This document shows, in pieces, positions 18,163 through 28,483 of a DNA stretch of 64,000 bases (within the stretch, counting starts at the first letter, position 1; each line of letters opens with the position of its first letter). This DNA is from Dyadobacter sp. UC 10 (GTDB taxonomy: Bacteria > Bacteroidota > Bacteroidia > Cytophagales > Spirosomataceae), in contig NZ_VSRN01000001.1 of NCBI RefSeq assembly GCF_008369915.1, forward strand, positions 496,001-560,000. The letters run 5' to 3'. The translations under genes and the position numbers were made by a program. The notes beneath the pieces are model-generated. The model worked only from the letters and a program-made list of their open reading frames with translations. It had not been told where the DNA came from and did no database searches.

Positions 18163-18226
18163 AATCGATTAATCCCACGCATTTCATAGATCAATCAACC
18201 ATATACGCCGATGGATTTGCATCCTC

Positions 18227-21200
18227 CTATTTAAGCCATTCTTTCAGCAACCCTTCATATTGGTCAAGAAATAACGCATATGCTTTTCTCAATTCGGGCA
18301 ATGCTTCCGCCAGTGTGCTCGTATCGTCCGATTTCAGCCGCCACTCGGCGTCTCTTGCGATTTCTGCAACCTGCGCCACTCCAACAGTTCCGCCACTCCC
18401 TTTCAATGTATGTAGATTGCTTTTTACCGTGGGAATATCCCCCGCAGCAAATGCGTTGAGTGCACCTTCGACCAATTCATTGGATTCCGTCACAAAATCT
18501 TCAAAAACGGACCAGACCAGATCGGCCCCTCCTATTCCATTCAGCTGATCGATAATCTCTTTGTCTAAAACAGGAAGTGCAGGTTCCGGAGCAGGAGCGA
18601 GCTGGGCCGGTTGGGGCGGGGCAATATGTTTGCTACCGATCAGTTCCTTCACCTTTTGAACCAGCGTCTGTGCTCGGATCGGTTTGGCAATGTAATCGTC
18701 CATTCCCTGACTGATAAACCGGTCGCGGTCCTCCTTCATGGAATAAGCGGTCATAGCCACAATAGGCGGTAGCGACTGAAATTTCTTCCGAAGTTCCTGA
18801 GAAGTTTCTAGCCCATCCATATCGGGCATTTGAATGTCCATGAAAATAATATCGTAAGGCGGCTGTCCTGCATTAATGCTCGTTTCTACAATTTCTATTG
18901 CTTTGAAACCGCTCTCTGCGAGGTCTACTTCGCAACCTGATTTTTTCAGGATTTCGTTGGCAACCTTTCTATTAACCGCATTATCGTCAACCAACAATAT
19001 CCGTGGATGAAAACTTGAAAATACGTTTTCTATCGGGGTTTCTTCCAGCTGGGCTACATTGCTCACGAGCGCGCCGGTAGTTTCGGTGGTTTCAAAAGTG
19101 AACCAGAATGTACTGCCCTGGCCGAGTACCGACTCAACACCGATATCCCCGTTCATCAATTCACAAAGCTGCTTGGAAATCGCGAGCCCCAAACCAGTTC
19201 CCCCGAAAGATTTCCGGGAAGAATTATCGAGTTGTGTAAAAGAAGTGAACAAAATCTGTCTGTCGGTCGCGCTGATGCCAATGCCGGAGTCCTGGACTTC
19301 CACTTTAATTTTGTTCCTCACACCATCTCTCTTTAACAGTGTTAAGAAAACTTTCACTGCACCATTTTCTGTGAATTTCAGCGCATTGGAGGTCAGATTC
19401 GACAATATCTGTAAAAGTCTGGTCTGATCGGCGATGATAAATTTGGGAATATCCGCGGCGATGTGATAGGTCAGTGTATTGTTTTTGCTCTTGGCAGTCT
19501 GCCCGAACAGTGATACCAGTTTGAGGAGCAACTCTTCCACCGAGATGGGACTCTGGTGCAACTCCATTTTGCCGGCCTCGATTTTCGAAAGGTCAAGAAT
19601 ATCGTTCAGGATATTGAGCAACGTTTCCGAAGACCGTTTGATCGTGAGTACATAATCACGCTGCTCGATATTCAGGGGCGTTTCTCCCAGCAAGTCGATC
19701 ATACCGATCACACCATTCATTGGGGTCCGGATTTCGTGGCTCATATTGGCCAGGAAACCTTCCTTCACTTTCAGCGAACGTTCTGCGTGTTCTTTGGCTT
19801 TCAGTAATTCCAGCTCATTCCTTTTCAGCTCGGTAATATCGCGGGCCAGCACAGCCACTTCCGTAGGCTTACCCTTATCATTCGAAAACATGAGCATATT
19901 GATCATAAACTGCCGCTCGGTACCATCTTTCCGGTTAAGCGTGATCTCAAAGTTGCGGAGGCTCTTGGTTTTTCTGAGCCTGATCAATGCGGAGTGTATC
20001 CGTTTTTTGTCCTGGAAAAATTCAAGCACCCGATGCCCTATTACTTCCTCAGGCAGATAGCCCAGCCTTTTGAGTACCGACTGGCTGATCATCGTGATCT
20101 CGCCTTTTCTGTTGATCCGGCAATAGATGTCCTGTAAATTTTCAAATATCCCCCTGAAAAGCTCCTCACTGTGCCGGAGCGACAATTCCGCTTCTTTCCG
20201 TCGGGTAATGTCCCTTGCGATACCTGAAACTTCCTCGATAACCCCATCGGCATAGTGAATAGGGTTCAGGTAAAATTCCAGCCACATATTGCCGCCATCG
20301 TTCCGCTCGATTTTGAATTCGAAATACTGCGCCTCCCCTCTCAGCGCCTGCCGGTACTTGGTTTCGAGCGTCCGGCGGTTGCTGTTGCCCACCATGCGCC
20401 AGCCAAACTTTTCCGTACTGGATTGCAGCGAAGGCCTTACGCCCAGCTGGTTATGGATCAGATCTGCGTAGTTGCGGTTGAAAGAAGTCAACTGGAGTGA
20501 TTTATTTACCGACCATATCAAATGGGAACTGCTGTCGAAAATAGCATTCAGCCGGGCGACGTATTTGCTCAGTTCTTCCTCACTTTGTTTTCTGGCAATC
20601 GCAAGCGCCACCTGCCCTGAAATAAATTCAAGCAGTTCGAGATCGCGCGCGTCGAACATGTTGGGATCATCATACGATTTGACCCCGATTATCCCGGTAA
20701 CCCTGTCTCCAATACGCAGCGGGACGCATAGCAATTGCTTGGGCGTAATTCCGTACAAATACAGGCTATTGGTTTTGGCAAGCTGCTCAATATCGGCGTC
20801 GGAAAGGAAAAGGGGTTTATTAGATGCAATCGCATATTCGGTAACGCCGTTCCCCAGCTTCCGTTTTGTAAATCTTACATTGCCCTGAAAATACTGATCG
20901 ACGTAATAGGGGAAATAGATGAAGCTTTTGCTCGGGTCATACAGAGCGATGAAAAAATTTTTAACATCGATAATCTTTCCCAATTCTTCGTGAATGCTTT
21001 GGTAAAAATCGTCGAGGTTTTGTGTGGTAACTGTCCAGTTTGCAATGCTATAATACAGGTTCTGAGCCTTCTCCGCTCGGATTTTCTCCGTATAATCATT
21101 TAATATAAACCTGAAAGCATTCGGTTTACCGTTGTCGTAGCGGCAGTTGACACTTCCGGCGACAAAAACCTTTTTTCCCTCACGGTTCATAAAAACAGCC

Positions 21201-21838
21201 TCGAAGCCCGGATTGGAATTGCCGAGCTTAATTTCTTTCAGCTGCGCAAGCGCCTCCTCTTTATGCTGTGGGTGGAGGATATCTTCCATGCGCATAGAAG
21301 CAATCTGGTCCAGCCCATAACCCAGAACCTCCCGCCAGGCTTTGTTGACAAAAATGAATTTGCCGTCCATCGCCACAAGTTGAATAAGGTCGCTGGTATT
21401 ATCTACCAGATCCTGCAACTGGGAGTTGGATTTGGCGATCGAAGATTCCATTCTGCGCCGCCGGGTAATATCGTCGCCTACCAGCGTAACACATTCTATT
21501 TCGTCATTCTCCCGCTGGATTAATACCGAGTTAATGGAAAACGTACGTACTGTTCCTTTTGCAGCGATAAAAGGTATCTCGCGCTGTTCAAGCTTCCTTT
21601 TACCCTGAATACCTTCTTCCAGCATTTGCCGAACTTCGTATTCTTCCTCCTTCGGGATCAGTCTGTCGAATATGCTCTGCCCTACCAGGTCCGACTCCTG
21701 CCAGCCCGTTTTCATGAGTGCGTGTGCACTGATACTGCGGATCACGAAATCCGGGGAAAAGGTGATCCCGATCAGGTTCAGATGCTGTAATGTAGCGTGT
21801 ATAGTTTGCCAGTGAGTCTGGGACAAAATCATTTCCAT
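18227..21838 (-). CDS. Hybrid sensor histidine kinase with PAS, GAF, receiver and HPt domains
   Basis: 1203 residues with no transmembrane helix, so a cytosolic sensor is predicted. Domains: PAS (about 12-125), PAS (135-255), GAF (270-415), PAS (425-548), PAS (555-675) and HisKA with ANMSHEIRTPMNG (His about 701). Next come HATPase (Asn box LSNLTSNALKFTENG about 813-827, G boxes DSGIGIS and GGTGLGLAI), a receiver (ILLVDDNAVNRK, FMDIQMPDMDG with Asp about 1001, Lys in YIAKP) and HPt (LHTLKGSGGTVG, His about 1143). This is a complete phosphorelay in one chain, lacking only an output regulator. No regulator gene is adjacent. The ligand is unknown; the GAF and several PAS domains suggest cytosolic redox or metabolite sensing. 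Confidence 0.93.
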   Translation of the reverse strand: MEMILSQTHWQTIHATLQHLNLIGITFSPDFVIRSISAHALMKTGWQESDLVGQSIFDRLIPKEEEYEVRQMLEEGIQGKRKLEQREIPFIAAKGTVRTFSINSVLIQRENDEIECVTLVGDDITRRRRMESSIAKSNSQLQDLVDNTSDLIQLVAMDGKFIFVNKAWREVLGYGLDQIASMRMEDILHPQHKEEALAQLKEIKLGNSNPGFEAVFMNREGKKVFVAGSVNCRYDNGKPNAFRFILNDYTEKIRAEKAQNLYYSIANWTVTTQNLDDFYQSIHEELGKIIDVKNFFIALYDPSKSFIYFPYYVDQYFQGNVRFTKRKLGNGVTEYAIASNKPLFLSDADIEQLAKTNSLYLYGITPKQLLCVPLRIGDRVTGIIGVKSYDDPNMFDARDLELLEFISGQVALAIARKQSEEELSKYVARLNAIFDSSSHLIWSVNKSLQLTSFNRNYADLIHNQLGVRPSLQSSTEKFGWRMVGNSNRRTLETKYRQALRGEAQYFEFKIERNDGGNMWLEFYLNPIHYADGVIEEVSGIARDITRRKEAELSLRHSEELFRGIFENLQDIYCRINRKGEITMISQSVLKRLGYLPEEVIGHRVLEFFQDKKRIHSALIRLRKTKSLRNFEITLNRKDGTERQFMINMLMFSNDKGKPTEVAVLARDITELKRNELELLKAKEHAERSLKVKEGFLANMSHEIRTPMNGVIGMIDLLGETPLNIEQRDYVLTIKRSSETLLNILNDILDLSKIEAGKMELHQSPISVEELLLKLVSLFGQTAKSKNNTLTYHIAADIPKFIIADQTRLLQILSNLTSNALKFTENGAVKVFLTLLKRDGVRNKIKVEVQDSGIGISATDRQILFTSFTQLDNSSRKSFGGTGLGLAISKQLCELMNGDIGVESVLGQGSTFWFTFETTETTGALVSNVAQLEETPIENVFSSFHPRILLVDDNAVNRKVANEILKKSGCEVDLAESGFKAIEIVETSINAGQPPYDIIFMDIQMPDMDGLETSQELRKKFQSLPPIVAMTAYSMKEDRDRFISQGMDDYIAKPIRAQTLVQKVKELIGSKHIAPPQPAQLAPAPEPALPVLDKEIIDQLNGIGGADLVWSVFEDFVTESNELVEGALNAFAAGDIPTVKSNLHTLKGSGGTVGVAQVAEIARDAEWRLKSDDTSTLAEALPELRKAYALFLDQYEGLLKEWLK

Positions 21839-21925
21839 GGTTAAGGGATCAACGCATTTTTAAGGTTCCTTCCAATTCTTTATTCGTTAAATCTACGAAT
21901 TAAGACGTAATTTTGATCCGTGAAA

Positions 21926-22720
21926 ATGAATTATAAAAAACCGGACGAATGGAAAGTAAGGGCTAAAAAACACCTCGGTCAGCACTTTCTGAAAGACTTG
22001 AATATTGCTCAACGCATCGTAGACGGCCTGTCCGGTCACAGCGGTTATAAACAGGTGCTGGAAATCGGGCCAGGCATGGGCGTATTGACCCAATTCCTTT
22101 TGCCCAAGTCCGAATTTACCACCTCGGTCATCGAAATCGACCGGGAATCCGTCGCCTATCTGCGCGCACATTATCCCGGGCTATCGGAGCGGATCATTGA
22201 GGGCGATTTCCTGAAATTCAATCCGGCTGACTATTTCCCAGAGCCTTTTGCCATTATCGGAAACTTTCCTTACAATATCTCATCGCAGATATTTTTCCGG
22301 GCTTTGGAAATCAGGGACCGCATTCCCGAGATCGTTTGTATGCTACAAAAAGAAGTGGCGCAACGCATCGCTTCCCCTCCCGGAAATAAGGACTACGGGA
22401 TATTAAGTGTATTGCTGCAGGCATTTTATGATATAGATTACCTGGTTACCGTTCCTCCCGGCGCATTCAATCCTCCGCCCAAAGTTCAATCAGGCGTAAT
22501 AAGGCTTAGGCGCAACGGCGTTTCCCGGCTGGACTGTGATGAAAAGCAATTTTTCACCGTAGTAAAAACCGGTTTCAATCAAAGGCGAAAAACACTAAGA
22601 AATGCGTTGAAACCGCTGGGTGCATTTCCTGAGCATCCGCTGCTCGACAAAAGGGCCGAACAATTGAGTGTGAATGATTTTGTAGTGCTAACCAAATTGG
22701 CTGAAACGATCACCAATTGA
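21926..22720 (+). CDS. rsmA: RsmA (KsgA), 16S rRNA dimethyladenosine methyltransferase
   Basis: 264 residues from ATG 21926 ([10 protein letters not shown]); a GTG six bases earlier is possible. Motifs: [11 protein letters not shown], the SAM loop [23 protein letters not shown] (the NxPY catalytic motif IV) and [14 protein letters not shown]. It dimethylates two adjacent adenines near the 3' end of 16S rRNA. mgtE follows 70 bases downstream. A TAATTTTG box at 21908-21915 would place the transcript start close to the start codon. Confidence 0.96.
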   Translation: MNYKKPDEWKVRAKKHLGQHFLKDLNIAQRIVDGLSGHSGYKQVLEIGPGMGVLTQFLLPKSEFTTSVIEIDRESVAYLRAHYPGLSERIIEGDFLKFNPADYFPEPFAIIGNFPYNISSQIFFRALEIRDRIPEIVCMLQKEVAQRIASPPGNKDYGILSVLLQAFYDIDYLVTVPPGAFNPPPKVQSGVIRLRRNGVSRLDCDEKQFFTVVKTGFNQRRKTLRNALKPLGAFPEHPLLDKRAEQLSVNDFVVLTKLAETITN

Positions 22721-22790
22721 TCCGAAATTCGCTGCAACAAGTAAGTATACAAAGCTAAAAGCAAATCGCCACCCGCTAAAAGCTGTTACA

Positions 22791-24143
22791 ATGACCTTTG
22801 AATTAACACAACTATACGTCGACCATATTCAGGAGCTGATTGAGAAAAAGGACTCTGCTGCTATCAGAAGTGAGATGGAGAACCTTTTTCCAGCCGATAT
22901 TACCAGCCTGCTGTATGAACTCGAAACAGAAAGTGCCAAATTTCTCGTCAACCAGCTAAACCTGGAAACAGGCGCAGAGATCCTGGCGGATATGGAACCG
23001 GGCGAGCGCCGCGAGTTTTTGAAGGCTTTCACTTCCGAGGAAATTTCAGGTTTCGTCAATCTTTTCGATTCTGATGATGCCGTGGATTTGCTCAATGAGC
23101 AGCCTATCCGTGTGAGAGAAGAGGTAATTGCATTACTGGAAGACCGCGAGCAGGCCCGGTTTATCCTCGACTTGCTGCATTATGACGAAGATGTGGCTGG
23201 TGGTTTAATGCAGAAAGAGCTGGTAAAAGCGAATGTGAACTGGAATGTAAATCAATGCATTGAAGAGCTTCGCAAGCAGGCTGAGGATGTGGGCAAGGTG
23301 TACGCGGTTTATGTGGTAGATGATTTTGGAAAGCTGCACGGTATATTGTCACTTAAAAAGATTGTCCTGGCGCATAAGAATACCAAAATCGAAAGCCTCT
23401 ACGATAAGGATGTGATTTTTGTCGAAACCTATCGCCCGGCCGTGGAAGTAGCAGAACTCATGCAACGCTATGACCTGGACGCATTGCCGGTTGTGAATGT
23501 ACAGGGCAAATTATTGGGCCGGATCACGATCGATGACGTGATCGATGTGATTACAGATCTGGCCAGTTCCGATACCCTCGCGATGGCGGGTATTACCGGC
23601 GATGTGGAAGAAGATGATACGATCTGGCAGCAAACTAAGGCGCGCCTTCCCTGGCTTTTGGTGGGAATGATGGGAGGAATACTTGCAGCGAAGTTCATCA
23701 GCTTTTTTGAAGGCGATTTGAAAATAATCCCCGCAATGGCTGCATTCATTCCCATTATCGGATCTACGGGCGGAAATGTCGGCATTCAAACCTCCTCGAT
23801 TATTCTGCAAAGCCTTGCCGATAAAACCGGGATTGATACGACCGTCGGACAACGATTGCTGCGCATGTTCGCAGTCGCTTTTATCAACGGACTGATCATC
23901 AGCCTGGTTGTTTTTGGCTTTAACCTGCTGATCGGGAATGAAATCAATTTGGCGATTGTCGTGTCGACGGCATTGATGTCGGTCGTTTTCCTGGCCTCAT
24001 TTATGGGTACAATTACGCCGATATTGTTGGAAAAAATAGGTATCAATCCGGCAGTTGCTTCCGGGCCATTTATTACAACTGCCAATGATCTCATCGGCTA
24101 TGGCGTATATTTCGGACTTGCGCACATGCTTTTGCACCTGTAA
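22791..24143 (+). CDS. mgtE: MgtE magnesium transporter
   Basis: 450 residues with the full MgtE plan: N-terminal superhelical domain (about 1-130, ending DEDVAGGLM), a CBS pair (about 135-255, including ALPVVNVQGKLLGRITIDDVIDVI) and a five-helix membrane domain (about 285-450). The membrane part carries the pore motif SGPFITTANDLIGYGVYF. It conducts Mg2+ across the inner membrane and is gated by Mg2+ binding to the cytosolic domains. The order rsmA-mgtE on one strand suggests co-transcription. It converges closely on the serine dehydratase gene, with eight bases between the stops. Confidence 0.95.
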   Translation: MTFELTQLYVDHIQELIEKKDSAAIRSEMENLFPADITSLLYELETESAKFLVNQLNLETGAEILADMEPGERREFLKAFTSEEISGFVNLFDSDDAVDLLNEQPIRVREEVIALLEDREQARFILDLLHYDEDVAGGLMQKELVKANVNWNVNQCIEELRKQAEDVGKVYAVYVVDDFGKLHGILSLKKIVLAHKNTKIESLYDKDVIFVETYRPAVEVAELMQRYDLDALPVVNVQGKLLGRITIDDVIDVITDLASSDTLAMAGITGDVEEDDTIWQQTKARLPWLLVGMMGGILAAKFISFFEGDLKIIPAMAAFIPIIGSTGGNVGIQTSSIILQSLADKTGIDTTVGQRLLRMFAVAFINGLIISLVVFGFNLLIGNEINLAIVVSTALMSVVFLASFMGTITPILLEKIGINPAVASGPFITTANDLIGYGVYFGLAHMLLHL

Positions 24144-24151
24144 ACAGGGTA

Positions 24152-25576
24152 CTAGCATTCACTCAGACTAATCGGGATGTTTACTGCCAAACCTCCCTCC
24201 GAAGTTTCCTTGTAGCGGTTGTTCATATCCAGTGCGGTTTGCCACATGGTTTTTACCACATTATCCAGCGACACTTTCGCGTTTTCAGGATTGCTTTGCA
24301 GCGCCAATTGTGATGCGGTAATGGCTTTAATTGCCCCCATGGTATTCCTTTCAATACACGGAATCTGCACTAATCCTCCTACGGGATCGCAGGTAAGTCC
24401 GAGGTGATGTTCCATTGCGATCTCCGCTGCCATCAGGCATTGTTCCACCGTTCCACCGGAAACCTGCGCGAGGCCGGCGGCTGCCATAGCAGAAGAAACG
24501 CCGATCTCGGCCTGACAGCCGCCCATTGCAGCAGATATGGTCGCTCCCTTTTTGAAAATACTGCCAATTTCCCCGGCTGTGAGCAAAAACTTGAAAATAT
24601 CATCCTCCGTACCCCCGCAAAAAGTAATGTAAAATTGAATCACAGCAGGGATAACGCCAGCCGCTCCATTGGTAGGAGCCGTCACAACCCGGCTGAAAGA
24701 TGCATTCTGCTCATTGACAGCCAGGGCAAAACAACTAACCCAGTCGAGCGTATAATTGAATCCTGCCCCTCCATTCCGGACCCTGTCCATCCAGTCGGTG
24801 CAATCAATGCAGGTCTGTTCTTTTAACAATTTTTGGTTCAAAGCCGCAGCGCGTCTTCTTACATGCAACCCGCCGGGAAGTTCTCCACTGGTCTGGCAGC
24901 CGAGGAAAATACTTTCCTGCATCACACGCCAGATATTCATCAATCCGCTTCGGATCGACTTTTCATCTTTCCACGCCGTCTCATTTTCCAAAACAATTTC
25001 CCAAATCGCCTTACCAGAAGATTGGTGCCATTTCAGCAAATCACCGGCATAGTCAATGGGATAGGGCAAATGTATGGGAGCCACAGCGTTACTTTCCTCC
25101 CCTTCCTGAATTACGAAGCCACCTCCAATCGAGAAATAAGTTTCTTCGAAAACTCCCTGCGCGCCACACTCAGCCACAAATCTTAAACCATTCGGATGAA
25201 AGGGAAGTGATTCTGTTTTGTGAAATACCACATGTTCTTTTGGAGCAAAACGGATCTGCATTTCCCCATGCAGCATGGTGCTTTCGGTTGTGGCAATATT
25301 AGCCAGTATATCGTCAATGGAAGCGGTTTCGATCGTTACGGGATCATATCCGCTGAGTCCTAAGATAACGGCAATGTCGGTCCCGTGTCCTCTTCCGGTT
25401 TTAGCGAGCGATCCATATAAATGCACATGAACCTGCTGAACATTGCTCAGATCAGTACTGCTTTTAACCAGGTCAAGAAAACGCTGCGCTGCCCGCCAGG
25501 GACCCAGAGTATGTGAACTCGAAGGCCCGATGCCAATTTTAAAAATATCAAAAACCGAAATTCTTTCCTCTTTCAT
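24152..25576 (-). CDS. sdaA: L-serine ammonia-lyase, iron-sulfur type, single chain
   Basis: 474 residues from ATG 25576 ([15 protein letters not shown]). It has both halves of the [4Fe-4S] serine dehydratase: the N-terminal beta domain with [16 protein letters not shown], and the C-terminal alpha domain with [31 protein letters not shown] and [15 protein letters not shown], which hold cluster cysteines. It deaminates L-serine to pyruvate and ammonia. Its first nine codons overlap a short, T9SS-sorting-domain-like remnant read in another frame (25548-25682). The next gene upstream, dtd, is divergent. Confidence 0.93.
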   Translation of the reverse strand: MKEERISVFDIFKIGIGPSSSHTLGPWRAAQRFLDLVKSSTDLSNVQQVHVHLYGSLAKTGRGHGTDIAVILGLSGYDPVTIETASIDDILANIATTESTMLHGEMQIRFAPKEHVVFHKTESLPFHPNGLRFVAECGAQGVFEETYFSIGGGFVIQEGEESNAVAPIHLPYPIDYAGDLLKWHQSSGKAIWEIVLENETAWKDEKSIRSGLMNIWRVMQESIFLGCQTSGELPGGLHVRRRAAALNQKLLKEQTCIDCTDWMDRVRNGGAGFNYTLDWVSCFALAVNEQNASFSRVVTAPTNGAAGVIPAVIQFYITFCGGTEDDIFKFLLTAGEIGSIFKKGATISAAMGGCQAEIGVSSAMAAAGLAQVSGGTVEQCLMAAEIAMEHHLGLTCDPVGGLVQIPCIERNTMGAIKAITASQLALQSNPENAKVSLDNVVKTMWQTALDMNNRYKETSEGGLAVNIPISLSEC

Positions 25577-25682
25577 TGAAATGCTTCTGGTCAACAACTA
25601 TCACGTTCCAGCCAGCCTGGCTATTGATCGTTACAATGTACAATCCTTCTTTGAGTTCCGGAATATTTATTTTGTCTTCCAT
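25548..25682 (-). pseudogene. Possible remnant of a T9SS C-terminal sorting domain
   Basis: A 44-codon minus-strand frame, stop at 25548-25550, with an in-frame stop just upstream of its ATG at 25680-25682. The translation begins MEDKINIPELKEGLYIVTIN. That pattern (hydrophobic strand, acidic turn, G-[LV]-Y-I-V-x-I) is what the last strands of a type A T9SS sorting domain look like. It overlaps the start of the serine dehydratase gene in another frame. I read it as the decayed end of a lost secreted-protein gene; a chance small frame is the alternative. Confidence 0.35.
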
Positions 25683-25777
25683 ATTCGATTAGGCTCACGG
25701 TATAGTGTCATGTGAAATCAATCTGCGGTAGTTTATCGAAAAAGAACATTGAAAACTTTACTTTACTGAAATCCGGT

Positions 25778-25785
25778 TATTTTTG
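25778..25785 (+). promoter_or_regulatory. Candidate promoter -7 element for dtd
   Basis: TATTTTTG matches TAnnTTTG exactly, 31 bases before the chosen dtd ATG at 25817, a normal leader length. Confidence 0.45.
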
Positions 25786-25816
25786 AAACTTACTATTCAT
25801 ATTGCATTACCAATCT

Positions 25817-26269
25817 ATGATTGCAGTTATTCAGCGTGTAAGCAGCGCCTCGGTTACAATTGACGGGAAAATAAATGGAGAAATCGGCACAGGGTTTTTG
25901 GTGTTACTGGGAATTACCCACCTGGACACGGTGGAGGATATGGAGTGGCTCGGCAAGAAGATAGTTGGGCTGAGGGTATTTGGGGATAGCGAGGGCAAGA
26001 TGAATCTGGACCTTAAATCAGTAGACGGCGACATTCTGCTCATAAGTCAGTTTACGCTTCATGCAAGTACCAAAAAGGGAAACCGACCCTCTTTCATCGA
26101 AGCAGCGAAAGCAGATATCGCGGTCCCTCTGTATGAAGAAATGATCCGGTTTTTAACAAAAGAAACAGGAAAACCCATTCAATGCGGCCAGTTCGGTGCT
26201 GATATGAAAGTCGCTTTATTAAACGACGGCCCTGTGACGATTATAATTGATTCTAAAAGGAGGGAGTAA
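25817..26269 (+). CDS. dtd: D-aminoacyl-tRNA deacylase (Dtd)
   Basis: 150 residues from ATG 25817 (MIAVIQRVSSASVTID), the normal Dtd length; an ATG 15 bases upstream adds residues outside the family pattern. Signature motifs are SQFTLHASTKKGNRPSF (the -SQFTL- motif, about 78-94) and the C-terminal NDGPVTIIIDS (the cross-subunit -GPVT- motif). It removes D-amino acids and glycine mischarged on tRNA. The stop codon lies within the first unit of a 15-bp tandem repeat. Confidence 0.95.
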   Translation: MIAVIQRVSSASVTIDGKINGEIGTGFLVLLGITHLDTVEDMEWLGKKIVGLRVFGDSEGKMNLDLKSVDGDILLISQFTLHASTKKGNRPSFIEAAKADIAVPLYEEMIRFLTKETGKPIQCGQFGADMKVALLNDGPVTIIIDSKRRE

Positions 26270-26307
26270 GGAGGAAAGGAGTAAGGAGGAAAGGAGTAAG
26301 GAGGAAA
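26263..26307 (+). repeat. Tandem repeat, three perfect 15-bp units
   Basis: The unit GGAGTAAGGAGGAAA occurs three times without change (26263-26277, 26278-26292, 26293-26307), with further purine-rich sequence to about 26323. The dtd stop codon TAA is inside the first unit. All purines except one T per unit. Confidence 0.95.
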
Positions 26308-26437
26308 GGGAGGACGGAGGGAATGAAGAACGGGGGAAGTTACGAAGCTGTCTACTCTCGGCATTCGGTTTCAGTCACGAAAAAACGTAAAGGCATACAA
26401 CAAAAAAAGTCGTAGCGCGACAAAACATCGGTAAGAT

Positions 26438-26761
26438 ATGACAATCCAGCAAGCACAAGACGACGTCGACACGTGGATAAAAACCTACGGTGTCCGCTAC
26501 TTTTCGGAACTGACCAATATGACGATCCTGACGGAGGAGGTAGGCGAAATGGCCCGGATTATGGCGCGTACATATGGTGACCAGTCTTTCAAGAAAAGCG
26601 ATCTTGGGAAAGATCTTGGAGACGAAATGGCCGACGTGCTCTGGGTGTTAATATGCATTGCCAACCAAACCGGCATTAACCTGACCGAAGCACTGGAAAA
26701 AAATATCACCAAGAAAACGGCGCGTGACAAAGACCGGCACAAGCAAAATCCAAAGTTATAA
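26438..26761 (+). CDS. MazG-like nucleotide pyrophosphohydrolase
   Basis: 107 residues, a single all-alpha NTP-PPase domain. The metal-binding pattern is EEVGEMARIM (ExxE, about 32-41) and GDEMADVLWVL (ExxD, about 66-76), as in MazG/iMazG-like enzymes. These hydrolyse nucleoside triphosphates to monophosphates, often for pool cleaning; the exact substrate is not predictable. It is a single-domain protein, unlike the two-domain MazG. A strong bidirectional terminator separates it from convergent sucB. Confidence 0.88.
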   Translation: MTIQQAQDDVDTWIKTYGVRYFSELTNMTILTEEVGEMARIMARTYGDQSFKKSDLGKDLGDEMADVLWVLICIANQTGINLTEALEKNITKKTARDKDRHKQNPKL

Positions 26762-26776
26762 CCCAGATCGCCAACG

Positions 26777-26806
26777 AAAAAAGCCCGAACAGATCGGGCT
26801 TTTTTA
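26777..26806. terminator. Bidirectional terminator between mazG-like gene and sucB
   Basis: AAAAAAGCCCGA / TCGGGCTTTTTT: a perfect stem with a 4-base loop, flanked by A and T runs so that it works on both strands. Confidence 0.92.
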
Positions 26807-26824
26807 CTACTATATTAACAAGAA

Positions 26825-28435
26825 TTACATATCAAGTAATAATCTCATCGGATCTTCCAAAAGCTGCTTCACGCGAACGAGGAAGCTTACCGAATCTTTT
26901 CCGTCGATCGTACGGTGATCGTAAGAAAGCGCCACGTACATAATCGGACGAACGACGATCTGACCATCGACTACTACCGCACGTTCCACGATATTGTGCA
27001 TGCCGAGGATTGCCGACTGAGGAGCGTTGATAATCGGTGTCGACATCATCGAACCGAATGTTCCTCCATTTGTGATCGTAAATGTCCCGCCTGACATTTC
27101 GTCCATTCCAAGCTTTCCATCACGTGCCCGTACTGCGAGCCTGACAATTTCTTTCTCGATTGCCGCGAAAGAAAGCGTTTCTGCATTACGGATCACAGGA
27201 ACAACCAGGCCGCGCGGGGTGGAAACTGCTACTGAAATATCAGCGAAATCATTGTAAACCAGCTCTTCGCCGTCGATAGAAGCATTCACGACCGGGAAAT
27301 CTTTCAAAGCAACGGTCACCGCCTTCACAAAGAACGACATGAAACCTAGGCCTACTTCGTGCTTCTCCTTGAATTTATCTTTGAATTTGTTACGCAGATC
27401 CATTACCGGCTTCATGTCTACCTCATTGAAAGTGGTAAGCATGGCGGTTTCATTTTTGACAGCCACCAAACGGCGTGCGATGGTTTTACGCAGCGACGAC
27501 ATTTTTTCTCTGCGTTGTGATCTTGCTCCCGCAGGTGCAGCGGCGGCCGGAGCAGCAGCTGGTTTAGAAGCCGGGGCACTTGCTGGCTGAGGCGCGGCGG
27601 CTGGTTTGCTGCCTGCTTTCAGTGCGTCATCTTTCATGATTTTTCCGCCGGAACCCGATCCGTTCACATCTTTTGGATCAATTCCTTTTTCAGCAAGGAT
27701 CTTGGCTGCGACAGGAGAAGCGTGTTTTTCACTATAAGCTTTTTCTCCCTGACCCGCATTCTGCGTCTGTCCTGCATTCTGCGCAGCCGGCTGCGCAGCA
27801 GATCCGCCTGCTCCCTGCTCGATCGTACAAATTACTGCACCTATTGAAAGCGTTTCACCTTCCTGACCCACGATCTTCAAAGTACCCGCTGCCTCCGCAG
27901 GAAGCTCGAAAGTCGCCTTATCAGATTCCAGTTCGCAAAGAATTTCATCCACTTCAACATGGTCACCATCTTTTTTGCTCCACGAAGCAATGGTTACCTC
28001 GGTGATCGATTCACCGACAGCCGGGACTTTCATTTCGTATAGTTTCGCAGCGCCTCCGGCAGCAGGAGCCTTGGCAACAGCAGCAGGTTCAATTGCTTTG
28101 TCTTCCACTTTTTCGGCGGCTGGCTCAACCGGGGCAGCTGCTTCTGGTTTGGCAGCGTTTGCATCCTGTTTAGGTGCATTGTTCGATGCTCCGTTTGCAG
28201 CTGAATCTATCGTTGCGATCAGGTCGCCAATGTTGAGCGTATCGCCCTCCTGTGCTTTGATATGCAGGGTACCTTCTGCCTCTGCGGTCAATTCGAAAGT
28301 AGCTTTATCTGAATCGAGTCCACAAATGACTTCGTCCATTTTAACAAAATCACCATCATTCTTGAACCAATTTCCTATTGTAACCTCGGTAATAGACTCG
28401 CCAACAGGCGGTACTTTTATTTCAATTTCAGCCAT
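26825..28435 (-). CDS. sucB: 2-oxoglutarate dehydrogenase E2, dihydrolipoyl succinyltransferase with two lipoyl domains
   Basis: 536 residues. Two lipoyl domains are present: about 3-78, lipoyl Lys in [11 protein letters not shown], and about 132-207, Lys in [11 protein letters not shown]. Both are joined by Ala/Pro/Glu linkers. The E3/E1-binding domain follows (about 235-270, [15 protein letters not shown] and [12 protein letters not shown]), then the catalytic domain (about 305-536), with [11 protein letters not shown] and the catalytic [11 protein letters not shown]. Most E2o proteins have a single lipoyl domain and about 400 residues, so the duplication is worth noting. sucA lies 48 bases upstream on the same strand. 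Confidence 0.95.
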   Translation of the reverse strand: MAEIEIKVPPVGESITEVTIGNWFKNDGDFVKMDEVICGLDSDKATFELTAEAEGTLHIKAQEGDTLNIGDLIATIDSAANGASNNAPKQDANAAKPEAAAPVEPAAEKVEDKAIEPAAVAKAPAAGGAAKLYEMKVPAVGESITEVTIASWSKKDGDHVEVDEILCELESDKATFELPAEAAGTLKIVGQEGETLSIGAVICTIEQGAGGSAAQPAAQNAGQTQNAGQGEKAYSEKHASPVAAKILAEKGIDPKDVNGSGSGGKIMKDDALKAGSKPAAAPQPASAPASKPAAAPAAAAPAGARSQRREKMSSLRKTIARRLVAVKNETAMLTTFNEVDMKPVMDLRNKFKDKFKEKHEVGLGFMSFFVKAVTVALKDFPVVNASIDGEELVYNDFADISVAVSTPRGLVVPVIRNAETLSFAAIEKEIVRLAVRARDGKLGMDEMSGGTFTITNGGTFGSMMSTPIINAPQSAILGMHNIVERAVVVDGQIVVRPIMYVALSYDHRTIDGKDSVSFLVRVKQLLEDPMRLLLDM

Positions 28436-28483
28436 TTTATCTGCAATCTTGTTGTCGGATTAAATCTCAATTTATAGGAATTT

